Made by a program: the position numbers and the translations under genes
Notes under the pieces: model-generated
What the model was told of the DNA's origin: nothing
Databases searched by the model: none
What the model saw: only the letters and a program-made list of their open reading frames with translations
Assembly: GCA_903904765.1 (NCBI GenBank)
Contig: CAIVEA010000175.1
Span: 1-6,118 of the forward strand
Direction of reading: 5' to 3'
Source: an uncultured Chloroflexota bacterium
Lineage (GTDB): Bacteria > Chloroflexota > Anaerolineae > Aggregatilineales > Phototrophicaceae
Length of the DNA stretch: 6,118 nt
Part shown: positions 1 through 6,118 of the stretch, piece after piece
Layout of the letters: every line of letters begins with the position of its first letter
Numbering within the stretch: the first letter of the stretch is position 1

Positions 1-164
1 CGGCGCACAACGCCTTCCGCAGCGGCAAGGTGCTGAACGCGCAATCCGATGATGACCGGGCGATGGATGCGTTCAACCGCGCCCTCGCAGCCGAACCCAC
101 GCTCGATAGCACCATCCTCGCCATCGGGGACGGCATGGCAGTGGGCATCAAGCGGCGGGCGTAG
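1..164 (+). CDS. O-methyltransferase, C-terminal fragment (5' end outside the window)
   Basis: This is an open frame running in from the left edge (first full codon at base 3) to a TAG at 162-164, giving about 53 residues. The visible peptide contains the stretches AFRSGKVLNAQSDDDRAMDA, FNRALAAEP and ILAIGDGMAVGIKRR. This matches the usual C-terminal layout of SAM-dependent O-methyltransferases of the caffeoyl-CoA/catechol type (family 3): a 'V..SGKV.D' strand, an acidic segment, an 'FN..L..DPR' helix and the closing 'LPIGDGLTLARKR' strand. Such enzymes transfer a methyl group from S-adenosylmethionine to a hydroxyl on a small molecule, in the cytoplasm. The SAM-binding motifs lie outside the window, so neither substrate nor completeness can be judged. 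The next gene begins 39 bases downstream on the same strand, so the two could share a transcript. The family call is from pattern memory of a short tail and is fairly but not fully secure. Confidence 0.7.
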   Translation, partial: AHNAFRSGKVLNAQSDDDRAMDAFNRALAAEPTLDSTILAIGDGMAVGIKRRA

Positions 165-189
165 GCGGGCAATTATGAACAGAACAGAT

Positions 190-195
190 GAGGAG
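190..195 (+). promoter_or_regulatory. Ribosome binding site of the acyltransferase gene
   Basis: GAGGAG lies eight bases before the ATG at 204. This spacing supports 204 as the start, rather than the second in-frame ATG at 210. No convincing promoter is seen in the 39-base gap after the preceding stop codon. Confidence 0.6.
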
Positions 196-203
196 ATAAA
201 CGA

Positions 204-1472
204 ATGGCAATGATTTCCCCGACAGGGAAAAATACTCTCAATGATCGCATTTATTTTCCCGGCCTAAATGGTGTCCGTTTTCTGGCTGCGCTTTCTGTGG
301 TCATCGTCCATATCGAGCAGTTCAAAGGCTTCATGGGACTGAACGATCAAGGCAGTACGAACTTTTTCCTGCACAACTTTGTACTTTCAGGCCGAGATGC
401 CGTAACCCTGTTTTTTGTCCTCAGTGGCTTCCTGATTACCTATCTACTGCTTGCCGAATATAAAACAACCCGGACGATTTCGGTTCGTAAATTCTATGCA
501 CGGCGCATTCTTCGCATCTGGCCGCTGTATTATCTGATCGTTTTGATCAGTTTTGTTGTCATTCCGGCGGTGTATCATTTGACGCATTTCGACGGCTACT
601 ACATTTCGCTCTCCGAAAATTTCTGGTGGAAAGCAGGGCTGTATATATTTTTTCTACCCAATGTCGCAGACTTGCTCAAACAATATGTACTGGGGGCGAT
701 GCATCTCTGGTCTATTGGCGTTGAGGAACAATTCTATTTGATGTGGCCTCTACTTCTCAAACGGTTTGCATCGCGTCCGCTGACCGCCTTGCTCAGCGTT
801 CTAGCATTCAAAATCGTGTTTATCATTCTTAACCAAATCGTAGGCGATAATCCAATGCCATTGGGCGCAGAATTTTTGCGCCCAATCGTTATTTTCATTA
901 TTAATTTCCGCATCGAGAGCATGGCAATCGGCGGAATCGCAGCCTATGTCCTATTCAATCAACGAGAACAACTTCTCCGCTACTGTTTTCATCCCATCAC
1001 CGAAAAAGTAGTTCTTTTGCTCATGATTCTGAATGCGGTCAATCTGCGTAGTAGCGGCCTCATCACCGATTTTCTGCTTTCAATAGTCTATGCACTATTC
1101 ATTCTGAATGTGTCCAGCAATCCACATTCAACAGTACATCTCGAAAATCGGCTTTTCAACTGGCTTGGCAAATTCTCCTATGGCATCTATATGTATCATC
1201 CTGCCCTTATCTATGTCACATTGGTTGCATTCCGCTTCCTCGGTTTCACTGATTCCACGCAACCTTTGTATAATCCGATCATCTATATTCTTGTCATCGG
1301 GTTGACCATTAGCACATCTGCCCTCTCGTATACATGGTTTGAAACACCTTTCCTGCGTTTCAAGAGCAGTCTAATGGTCATTCAAAGCGCAGATTCCGCT
1401 ATCGGAGAAACCACCATAAGCAGTAACCGCTTTTTTGCACTCATTGCCAAATTATGGGGACACAAGGCATAA
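204..1472 (+). CDS. Integral membrane acyltransferase, acyltransferase family 3
   Basis: This complete 422-residue polytopic membrane protein belongs to the acyltransferase-3 family (OafA/NodX type). The family moves acyl groups, often acetyl, onto sugars of O-antigen, exopolysaccharide, peptidoglycan or glycosylated metabolites. Seen in the sequence: the N-terminal motif FPGLNGVRFLAAL with Arg25 and His36, the conserved catalytic-site pair; FFVLSGFLI at 70-78; RRILRIWPLYY at 100-110; HLWSIGVEEQFY at 167-178; and WLGKFSYGIYMYHP at about 320-333. Many hydrophobic segments lie between these, consistent with the roughly ten helices of the family. A short polar tail follows the last helix and there is no SGNH domain. 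The length is normal. The gene follows the O-methyltransferase by 39 bases and converges with rimO. It is clearly richer in A/T (about 40-45% GC in sampled lines) than its neighbours (about 57%), which hints at separate acquisition. The acceptor substrate cannot be told from the sequence. Confidence 0.93.
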   Translation: MAMISPTGKNTLNDRIYFPGLNGVRFLAALSVVIVHIEQFKGFMGLNDQGSTNFFLHNFVLSGRDAVTLFFVLSGFLITYLLLAEYKTTRTISVRKFYARRILRIWPLYYLIVLISFVVIPAVYHLTHFDGYYISLSENFWWKAGLYIFFLPNVADLLKQYVLGAMHLWSIGVEEQFYLMWPLLLKRFASRPLTALLSVLAFKIVFIILNQIVGDNPMPLGAEFLRPIVIFIINFRIESMAIGGIAAYVLFNQREQLLRYCFHPITEKVVLLLMILNAVNLRSSGLITDFLLSIVYALFILNVSSNPHSTVHLENRLFNWLGKFSYGIYMYHPALIYVTLVAFRFLGFTDSTQPLYNPIIYILVIGLTISTSALSYTWFETPFLRFKSSLMVIQSADSAIGETTISSNRFFALIAKLWGHKA

Positions 1473-1545
1473 CCCCACACGCAAGCTGGGATAGTAAGGT
1501 GCGAAACGGATATGCCATTATTGGCAAACGCGGTGATGCCTGCGC
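1473..1545. other. Convergent intergenic gap, no clear terminator
   Basis: These 73 bases separate the stop of the acyltransferase from the stop of rimO on the opposite strand. The only local symmetry seen is a 5-bp hairpin, TGCCA-TTAT-TGGCA at 1513-1526, without a following T-run on either strand. Transcription from one or both sides must end here or nearby, but no canonical intrinsic terminator can be supported. Confidence 0.4.
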
Positions 1546-2988
1546 CTACGTAATGCTGTCCAGATCAATCATGCCTTCACCGTAGACTTTGCCCGGTTGG
1601 ATGACCACCGGCCCGCGTGTGTCCGGCGTGGCGATCAGGTCGTAGGTGGTCGCGCCAGTGACGCGCACCGGAACAATCTCGCCGACGGGCAATTCGCCTT
1701 CCACGATCACATAGCCGTCAATCTCCGGCGCGTCGCGGTAGCTGCGCCCCAGCGTGAGCGCCGCACCCGTGTCGTTGCCGTTCTCGTCCTCGCTCACGCC
1801 ATGCCCTTCGACCAGAATATCGAGCGTCTTGCCCACCTGCGCCTGATTGCGAGCGAGGCTGATCCCTTGCTGGAGTTCCATCAGCCGTTCGTAACGGGTC
1901 TGCTTCACCGCGTCCGCCACCTGATCGGGCAGCGAGGCGCTGGGCGTGCCGATCTCATACGAGTATTTGAACGCACCCACACGGTCAAATTGCAGGTCGC
2001 GCACGAACTGGAGCAATCCGTCGAACTCGGCATCGGTTTCGCCGGGGTAGCCGACGATGAAAGTGGTACGCACCGCCAAATTCGGGATGAGGGCACGCAT
2101 CTTACCCACCGTCTCGTACACCCACTCAATCTTGGCGGGACGCTTCATGCGGAGCAACGTGTCGCGATGACCGTGTTGCAGCGGCATATCGAGGTACGGC
2201 AGCACCTGTTTGTGCTTGGCGATGGTTTCCATCAGGCGCGGGGTGACGTAGCCCGGATAGGCGTACATAATGCGTATCCAAGGGATGTCTGGCGCGGCTT
2301 CCACAATCTTGTCCAGCAAATGCGCCAGCCCGTCCTTCAGCCCCAGATCATAGCCGTAATCGGTGCTGTCCTGCGCGATCAGCAGAATTTCCTTCACGCC
2401 CTGCCCTTGCAGATGCACCGCTTCGCGCACAATGGACTCCACCGGACGGCTGACAGCAGTCCCCTTGATCTTGGGAATGGCGCAGAAGGCACACGGACGG
2501 CGGCAGCCATCGGCAATCTTGATATAGGCACTCGCGCCCTGCACGCTGGTACGCAGCACACCGCGCTCGTCGAGGCCGACGACTTTGGCATCCGTCGGCA
2601 GGTGGTACAACGGTTCGGGATGCTGGCGGGCGCGCAGGCGCGTCACCAGATCGAAAATGTCCATCCAGCGGCGCGTACCGATCACGCCATCCAGCCCCGG
2701 CACTTCCTGCACCAGATTCGCGCCGTAGCGCTGCGACAGGCAGCCCGCAGCGATCACCATCTGCCCCGGACGCTTGCGCTCCGCCAGTTCGCGCAGCGCA
2801 TCCACCGACTCCTGCTTGGCGGCATCAATGAAACCGCAGGTGTTGACGATCAGCACCTCGGCCTGTTTGGGGTTCTCCACCCCGCGCATCCCGTTCTGGT
2901 GCAGCACCTGCGCGATACTTTCGGAGTCTACGGTGTTCTTGGAGCAGCCCAAGCTGAGGAGGTAGTAGCTGTTTTTGCGTGCGGCCAT
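1546..2988 (-). CDS. rimO: Ribosomal protein uS12 methylthiotransferase RimO
   Basis: RimO is a cytoplasmic radical-SAM enzyme with two iron-sulfur clusters that adds a methylthio group to a conserved aspartate of ribosomal protein S12. With the start at 2988 the protein has 480 residues. The N-terminal MTTase domain holds the three cluster cysteines in LGCSKN (Cys15), NTCGFIDAAK (Cys51) and AGCLSQRYG (Cys83). The radical-SAM motif CRRPCAFC gives Cys162, Cys166 and Cys169. A C-terminal TRAM domain covers roughly the last 70 residues and includes GRSYRDAPEIDGYV. RimO rather than MiaB is indicated by YLDMPLQHG, RTTFIVGYPGET and FDRVGAFKYSYEIGTP. The start at 2988 (MAARK) is preferred because AGGGA sits five bases upstream. 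An in-frame ATG at 3006 would add six residues but lacks a binding site. The gene is probably transcribed on its own, since more than 200 bases of hairpin-rich sequence separate it from the GH32 genes upstream. Confidence 0.96.
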   Translation of the reverse strand: MAARKNSYYLLSLGCSKNTVDSESIAQVLHQNGMRGVENPKQAEVLIVNTCGFIDAAKQESVDALRELAERKRPGQMVIAAGCLSQRYGANLVQEVPGLDGVIGTRRWMDIFDLVTRLRARQHPEPLYHLPTDAKVVGLDERGVLRTSVQGASAYIKIADGCRRPCAFCAIPKIKGTAVSRPVESIVREAVHLQGQGVKEILLIAQDSTDYGYDLGLKDGLAHLLDKIVEAAPDIPWIRIMYAYPGYVTPRLMETIAKHKQVLPYLDMPLQHGHRDTLLRMKRPAKIEWVYETVGKMRALIPNLAVRTTFIVGYPGETDAEFDGLLQFVRDLQFDRVGAFKYSYEIGTPSASLPDQVADAVKQTRYERLMELQQGISLARNQAQVGKTLDILVEGHGVSEDENGNDTGAALTLGRSYRDAPEIDGYVIVEGELPVGEIVPVRVTGATTYDLIATPDTRGPVVIQPGKVYGEGMIDLDSIT

Positions 2989-2993
2989 TGGCA

Positions 2994-2998
2994 TCCCT
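2994..2998 (-). promoter_or_regulatory. Ribosome binding site that decides the rimO start
   Basis: On the minus strand AGGGA ends five bases before the ATG at 2988-2986. The upstream in-frame ATG codons at 3006 and 2994 have no comparable motif, so the shorter protein beginning MAARK is the better call. Confidence 0.5.
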
Positions 2999-3021
2999 GA
3001 ATCCATGCGGAATATTGCTCA

Positions 3022-3027
3022 ATTGTA
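3022..3027 (-). promoter_or_regulatory. Possible -10 box for rimO
   Basis: Minus-strand TACAAT lies 33 bases upstream of the preferred rimO start and follows a T-rich stretch (an A-run on the plus strand at 3032-3037). No good -35 hexamer is found 16-18 bases further upstream. This is a weak candidate, supported mainly by position. Confidence 0.25.
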
Positions 3028-3067
3028 TCTGAAAAAAGCGACCCTCGTATAGAGGCTAGGTGGGGAT

Positions 3068-3163
3068 AAGAACCTCCCCCCTCAGTCCCCTCTCCATAAA
3101 CGTGGAATACCGCTGGAGAGGGGAAGCAAGGCACATCTGTTTAGTTAGGAGATGAGGGTTCTT
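3068..3163. repeat. Palindromic intergenic element, REP/MITE-like
   Basis: The element spans about 96 bases and shows nested inverted symmetry. The outer arms are AAGAACC (3068-3074) and GGTTCTT (3157-3163). The inner arms are a perfect 9-bp pair, CCCCTCTCC (3087-3095) and GGAGAGGGG (3115-3123), around a 19-base loop. Between the outer and inner arms the left side has 12 bases and the right side 33, so the structure is asymmetric. C/G-rich palindromes of this look are often dispersed in many copies in intergenic DNA of environmental bacteria; that is a recollection, not something tested here. No open reading frame or clear target duplication is present. It could alternatively be a local RNA structure in the 3' region of the GH32 transcript or the leader of rimO. 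Confidence 0.5.
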
Positions 3164-3205
3164 CAGCGCCCCGCAAGGACGAGAACCTCACGGGGCGCTG
3201 CGAAG
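3161..3205 (-). terminator. Strong GC-rich hairpin after the GH32 operon, probable terminator or 3'-end stabiliser
   Basis: CAGCGCCCCG (3164-3173) and CGGGGCGCTG (3191-3200) form a perfect 10-bp stem around a 17-base loop. CTT (3161-3163) and AAG (3203-3205) extend it by three pairs past a two-base bulge. It lies about 16 bases after the TAA of the downstream GH32 gene, where a transcript end is expected. No U-rich tract follows the stem on the minus strand, so it is not a textbook intrinsic terminator. A role in Rho-aided termination or protection of the mRNA 3' end is equally possible. Confidence 0.5.
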
Positions 3206-3221
3206 GGCTATTCAGCCGCAA

Positions 3222-4766
3222 TTAGCCGAACTGCGAGCAGTCCAAACCGGGGACAGGCTGCACCGACTCGGCTGTCCACGTCGAGTCCAGCGCGTAGATT
3301 TCCATGCTGACGAGCTTGGCATCGCCATCGGTGGCAAACAGCGATACGCCATCGTTTTCGGGCGCGACAAACGTTTGTCCGGTCAGGGACACCATCCCGT
3401 CCTGTGCCAGAATTTCAACCGACGAGCGATCTACGAAGATATGCAGACGCAAGCGGTTGTTCTCCAACGGGGTCGGTGCGCCGAACGCCGGATTAAAACC
3501 GTTGTTGGAATTCACGCCCTCGGCTTCGGTGCGGCTGAGGAGCAGCAGCGAGCGTTTGGTGTTGTAGATGATGCGGCTGTGACCACTTGCGCCCACATGC
3601 ACATCCAGCCCGAAGCGTTCGGCAGAACCAGCCTCGATCTCCGCGATGATTTCCAGCGTGCGCCCCTTCACCCCGTCCAACGGCATCTCGCCCGTGACGG
3701 TCACATCGTTCCATGTGCCGAGGGGCTGCCGCAGAGACTCAACGCTGCTCACTACGGTTTGCTGCAAGCGCAGGCCGTCCGCCGTGTTCACGATGGTGAA
3801 CTCACGCGGGAGCGTGTTCGCGCCGCGCCAGCGTCCGGTGGGTGTGGCGGCGGCGTACTGCCAGTTGCTCATCCAGCCGATGTAGATGCGGCGGCCATCC
3901 GGCATATCGCTCCACGTCGTTCCGGCGTAGTTGTCCGGCCCGTAGTCCAGCCACAGTTCAGGCGCGGTATTGTCGTAGGTAAAGGTCGTGCCGTCGAAAT
4001 CGCCGATGAAGTAGCGAACACCACCGCCGCCCGCCGGAGCCATCGTACTCACGCTGGCGAGCAGCACCCATTTGGTCTGGCCTTCAAACGGCAGCGGGAA
4101 CAGATCGGGCACTTCCCACACGCCCGCGCCCAGATTGCCGGTTAACTCGCTGCCCATCTCCCAGTGCAGCAGATCGGGCGAGGTGTAGATTTGCAGTTTG
4201 CGTCCGGCGGCAATCACCATCACCCATTTCTGCGTGGCTTCGTGCCAGATCACCTTCGGGTCGCGGAAGTCTTTGTACAGCGCGGGGATGACCGGATTAT
4301 TGGCATATTTCGTCCATGTGCGGCCTTTGTCGGTGCTATAGGCCACGCCCTGCGACTGATTCTGATGCGAGTAGATGGCGATCAACCCGCCGCCGGGGAC
4401 GAGTCCGCTGGTGTTGTTGGCATCCACCACCACGCTGCCCGACCAGATCGGGCCGATGTCATCGGGGTAAAGCGCGATGGGGAGCGTTTGCCAGTGCACC
4501 AGATCGGGGCTAACGGCATGTCCCCAGTGCATCGGGCCGGGGGTCGTGCTTTTGGGGTCGAACTGGTAGAACAGGTGATATTCACCTTCGTAGTAAACCA
4601 TCCCGTTCGGATCGTTCATCCATCCGCAGGGCGGGCTGTAGTGAACCTGTGGGCGAAAGACTTCGTTGTACATATCCCCTTCTTCCGTAGATTGCGCTTG
4701 GCAGGCGCTGACAACCAGTAACAAAGCTAGTGCGGTGAGCCACACGCGGGCTATGATTCGTCCCAT
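3222..4766 (-). CDS. GH32 beta-fructosidase lipoprotein (levanase/inulinase/invertase type)
   Basis: This complete glycoside hydrolase of family 32 has 514 residues. Such enzymes cleave terminal beta-fructosyl bonds in levan, inulin or sucrose by a retaining mechanism. The N-terminus is a lipoprotein signal peptide: Arg3 and Arg7, a hydrophobic core, then lipobox VSAC with Cys22, so the enzyme is probably anchored outside the membrane. The five-bladed propeller domain carries WMNDPNG (nucleophile Asp52), YHLFYQFDP, HWGHAVSPDLVHW (80-92), WSGS (108-111), FRDPK (Asp169, transition-state stabiliser) and WEVPDLF (Glu218, acid/base). The usual Cys after that Glu is Val. The C-terminal beta-sandwich includes LHIFVDRSSVEIL from about residue 441. 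The start at 4766 is chosen because it gives a clean signal peptide and has GGGAG 11 bases upstream. The open frame extends to an ATG at 4829, but that would put 21 polar residues before the signal. The gene overlaps the upstream GH32 gene by 16 bases. Exact substrate is not predictable. Confidence 0.93.
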   Translation of the reverse strand: MGRIIARVWLTALALLLVVSACQAQSTEEGDMYNEVFRPQVHYSPPCGWMNDPNGMVYYEGEYHLFYQFDPKSTTPGPMHWGHAVSPDLVHWQTLPIALYPDDIGPIWSGSVVVDANNTSGLVPGGGLIAIYSHQNQSQGVAYSTDKGRTWTKYANNPVIPALYKDFRDPKVIWHEATQKWVMVIAAGRKLQIYTSPDLLHWEMGSELTGNLGAGVWEVPDLFPLPFEGQTKWVLLASVSTMAPAGGGGVRYFIGDFDGTTFTYDNTAPELWLDYGPDNYAGTTWSDMPDGRRIYIGWMSNWQYAAATPTGRWRGANTLPREFTIVNTADGLRLQQTVVSSVESLRQPLGTWNDVTVTGEMPLDGVKGRTLEIIAEIEAGSAERFGLDVHVGASGHSRIIYNTKRSLLLLSRTEAEGVNSNNGFNPAFGAPTPLENNRLRLHIFVDRSSVEILAQDGMVSLTGQTFVAPENDGVSLFATDGDAKLVSMEIYALDSTWTAESVQPVPGLDCSQFG

Positions 4767-6118
4767 ATTGATTTTAGCTCCCATGCTGCAAAATGTTGGA
4801 CAGCCGCTTGGCTGTTCTCGGAGAACCATTCAATGCCGGTGGAATCCGGATTCGGGAAATACAGCGCGGACAGGGTGACTTCGCCCTGATTCGCAAATAC
4901 TTCCACCGATGATTGATCGACAAAGATGTGTAACCGGATGGTGCCATCGGCAGGTTGCAACGGCGCGGTGACGAACTTGGGGAACAACGGGCTGAAATCA
5001 CCATTTTCGGGATGCGTCCTGTCCAGAAATAGCAATCCCGCGTCGGCGCTATAGCCCACTGTAATCCCCTGCGCGCCGCTGGTCGCTAACCGCAACCCGA
5101 AGCGCCCCTGCGCCTGCGTCACATCGAAGGTGACATCCAGTTCGTAGGTATTGTGCGACGGGGTGAACTCGGTCAGCGGGTGTGCGCCGTCCGCCAGCGC
5201 GAAACCATCCAGTTGCACTTCGTTCTGGCGCAGCGTTTCAAACTGCGTCAACGGTTGCTGGTAGATTTTTGCCCCGTCCAGCGTGGAGCGCAGCGTCAGT
5301 TCACGCGGCAGCGCCAGCGAACCCTTACCCCAAGGGGTACGGACTTTGTTGGCATATTCCCAGTTGCCCATCCACGCCATCATGATTGTGCGTGGGTCGG
5401 CGTGGTCATAATCGCGGTAGGTACGCGCCGCATAGTAGTCAGTCCCGTAGTCCAGCCAGTTCGCATCCTGATCGGTAGTCGGGCTGCCCGCATCCGGTGT
5501 GAAAGTCACGCCGTCAAAGTCGCCCACGAAATATTGCACGCGGTTCGGCCCCATCCCGCAGAACAGCACCCAGCGGGTGTGTGCCGGATCGCCATCCAGC
5601 GGCATCTGCACCAGATCAGGCACTTCCCATGCCTGCGCCTGTGCGCCCATCGAGCCGAAATCGCTGAGATGCTCCCATTCCTTCAAGTTGGTGGAGGCAT
5701 AAAAGCTGACCTTGCGCTGGTCAGGCAGGGCGATCACCATCAGCCAGCGATTCCGCGCCTCATCCCAGAACACCGTCGGGTCGCGGAAGGCCGCAGCGCC
5801 GATGTCCAGCACCGGATTCTGCTCGTAATACTGGAAGGTGGTGTAGTCGTGGCTGATGGACAGCCCCTGCGTCTCGGTTTCCACGTACTGATTGTGCATG
5901 GTGTAGATGGCGACCATCGGCGGCTGGTCGCCCTGCGCGAAACCGCCCGTGTTGTTCCGGTCTACCACCACCGAACCGGAGAAATACACGAATGTGCCGA
6001 TGTCCCCGACCATCGGATACGGCTGTTCCGTCCAATGCACCAGATCGGGCGAGACGGCATGTCCCCACCAGAAGACATGGTACAGGCCATCGTAGCGAAT
6101 CAGGCCGTCAGGATCACC
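4751..6118 (-). CDS. GH32 beta-fructosidase paralogue, N-terminus outside the window
   Basis: 455 residues are visible, starting at the right edge in frame with GDPDGL and ending at TAG (4751-4753). This is a family 32 glycoside hydrolase that shares the stretches WGHAVSPDLVHW, SGSVVVD.NNT and WEVPDL with the downstream copy. Catalytic positions in the visible fragment are Asp2 (in GDPDG, where the family normally has NDPNG), Asp113 in FRDPT and Glu165 in AWEVPDL, so all three carboxylates are kept. The C-terminal beta-sandwich includes LHIFVDQSSVEVFANQGEV. It differs from its neighbour in that both Asn of the nucleophile motif are replaced. The segment between YHVFW and WGHA is about 13 residues shorter, losing the family's YQ pair. 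The WSGS motif reads FSGS. Any signal peptide lies beyond the edge. It is the upstream member of a two-gene operon and overlaps the next gene by 16 bases. It is probably a fructan- or sucrose-acting enzyme with different specificity. Confidence 0.9.
   Translation of the reverse strand, partial: GDPDGLIRYDGLYHVFWWGHAVSPDLVHWTEQPYPMVGDIGTFVYFSGSVVVDRNNTGGFAQGDQPPMVAIYTMHNQYVETETQGLSISHDYTTFQYYEQNPVLDIGAAAFRDPTVFWDEARNRWLMVIALPDQRKVSFYASTNLKEWEHLSDFGSMGAQAQAWEVPDLVQMPLDGDPAHTRWVLFCGMGPNRVQYFVGDFDGVTFTPDAGSPTTDQDANWLDYGTDYYAARTYRDYDHADPRTIMMAWMGNWEYANKVRTPWGKGSLALPRELTLRSTLDGAKIYQQPLTQFETLRQNEVQLDGFALADGAHPLTEFTPSHNTYELDVTFDVTQAQGRFGLRLATSGAQGITVGYSADAGLLFLDRTHPENGDFSPLFPKFVTAPLQPADGTIRLHIFVDQSSVEVFANQGEVTLSALYFPNPDSTGIEWFSENSQAAVQHFAAWELKSIWDES
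4778..4782 (-). promoter_or_regulatory. Ribosome binding site of the downstream GH32 gene
   Basis: Minus-strand GGGAG lies 11 bases before the ATG at 4766, inside the final codons of the preceding GH32 gene. The spacing is slightly long. An in-frame ATG at 4784 overlaps this motif and lacks its own binding site, which favours 4766. The arrangement suggests that translation of the second enzyme is coupled to that of the first. Confidence 0.4.

Noticed and set aside
1513..1526. TGCCA-TTAT-TGGCA as a bidirectional terminator
   Set aside because: The stem is only five base pairs, has few G/C pairs and no T-run follows on either strand, so it could occur by chance.
1546..2988. MiaB or another tRNA methylthiotransferase instead of RimO
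   Set aside because: The motifs DMPLQH, RTTFIVGYPGET, VGAFKYSYEIGTP and DAPEIDG in the TRAM domain follow the RimO pattern rather than the MiaB one.
1597..3000. Long plus-strand open frame of 467 codons opposite rimO
   Set aside because: The product is rich in His, Arg and Gln with no recognisable domain, while the minus strand encodes an unmistakable RimO. It is a shadow frame produced by GC-biased codon use.
3043..3055. CCTC-GTATA-GAGG small inverted repeat as an operator for rimO
   Set aside because: A four-base arm with a five-base spacer is expected by chance, and nothing else ties it to a regulator.
3375..4721. Plus-strand open frames (3375-4145 and 4164-4721) opposite the downstream GH32 gene
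   Set aside because: They are antisense to a well-supported GH32 enzyme, show no family motif, and have the Arg/His/Ala-rich composition of shadow frames.
4751..4829. Earlier start (ATG at 4829) for the downstream GH32 gene
   Set aside because: It would place 21 residues including a polar stretch before a typical lipoprotein signal peptide and would deepen the overlap with the upstream gene. The ATG at 4766 has both a binding site and a clean signal sequence.
6041..6118. Frameshift or sequencing deletion explaining the short YHVFW-WGHA segment
   Set aside because: The frame stays open and in register on both sides with meaningful family residues. A clean loss of about 13 codons fits natural loop variation better than an error.

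Overview
The window comes from a bacterial chromosome with moderately high GC. By eye, the coding sequence is about 55-60% GC everywhere except one AT-richer gene. It holds five protein-coding genes, two of them cut by the window edges. No rRNA, tRNA, CRISPR array, transposase or phage gene was seen. The taxonomic signal is weak. The lipobox-type signal peptide, the RimO sequence style, the paired secreted GH32 enzymes and a CCCCTCTCC/GGAGAGGGG intergenic palindrome would fit a Chloroflexota-like bacterium, but this is a guess.

Plus strand, left part: positions 1-164 are the C-terminal end of a SAM-dependent O-methyltransferase. After 39 bases and a good ribosome binding site comes a complete membrane acyltransferase (acyltransferase family 3, 204-1472). 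This gene is visibly AT-richer than all its neighbours. It ends 73 bases from the stop codon of the next gene, which converges on it.

Minus strand, right part: reading in the direction of transcription (right to left), the first gene is a 5'-truncated GH32 beta-fructosidase (6118-4751). A second, complete GH32 beta-fructosidase (4766-3222) overlaps its end by 16 bases and carries a lipoprotein signal peptide. The two are probably co-transcribed and translationally coupled, and together look like a fructan or sucrose utilisation unit at the cell surface. A 215-233 base non-coding stretch follows. It contains a strong GC-rich hairpin just after the GH32 stop and a larger palindromic element resembling interspersed REP/MITE-type repeats. 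Last comes rimO (2988-1546), a housekeeping ribosomal protein S12 methylthiotransferase.

The window is mostly ordinary. The points worth a second look are the divergent active-site surroundings of the truncated GH32 copy (GDPDG in place of NDPNG, with a shortened segment after it), the palindromic element between the GH32 operon and rimO, and the compositional island formed by the acyltransferase. I found no convincing evidence of a wholly new system.
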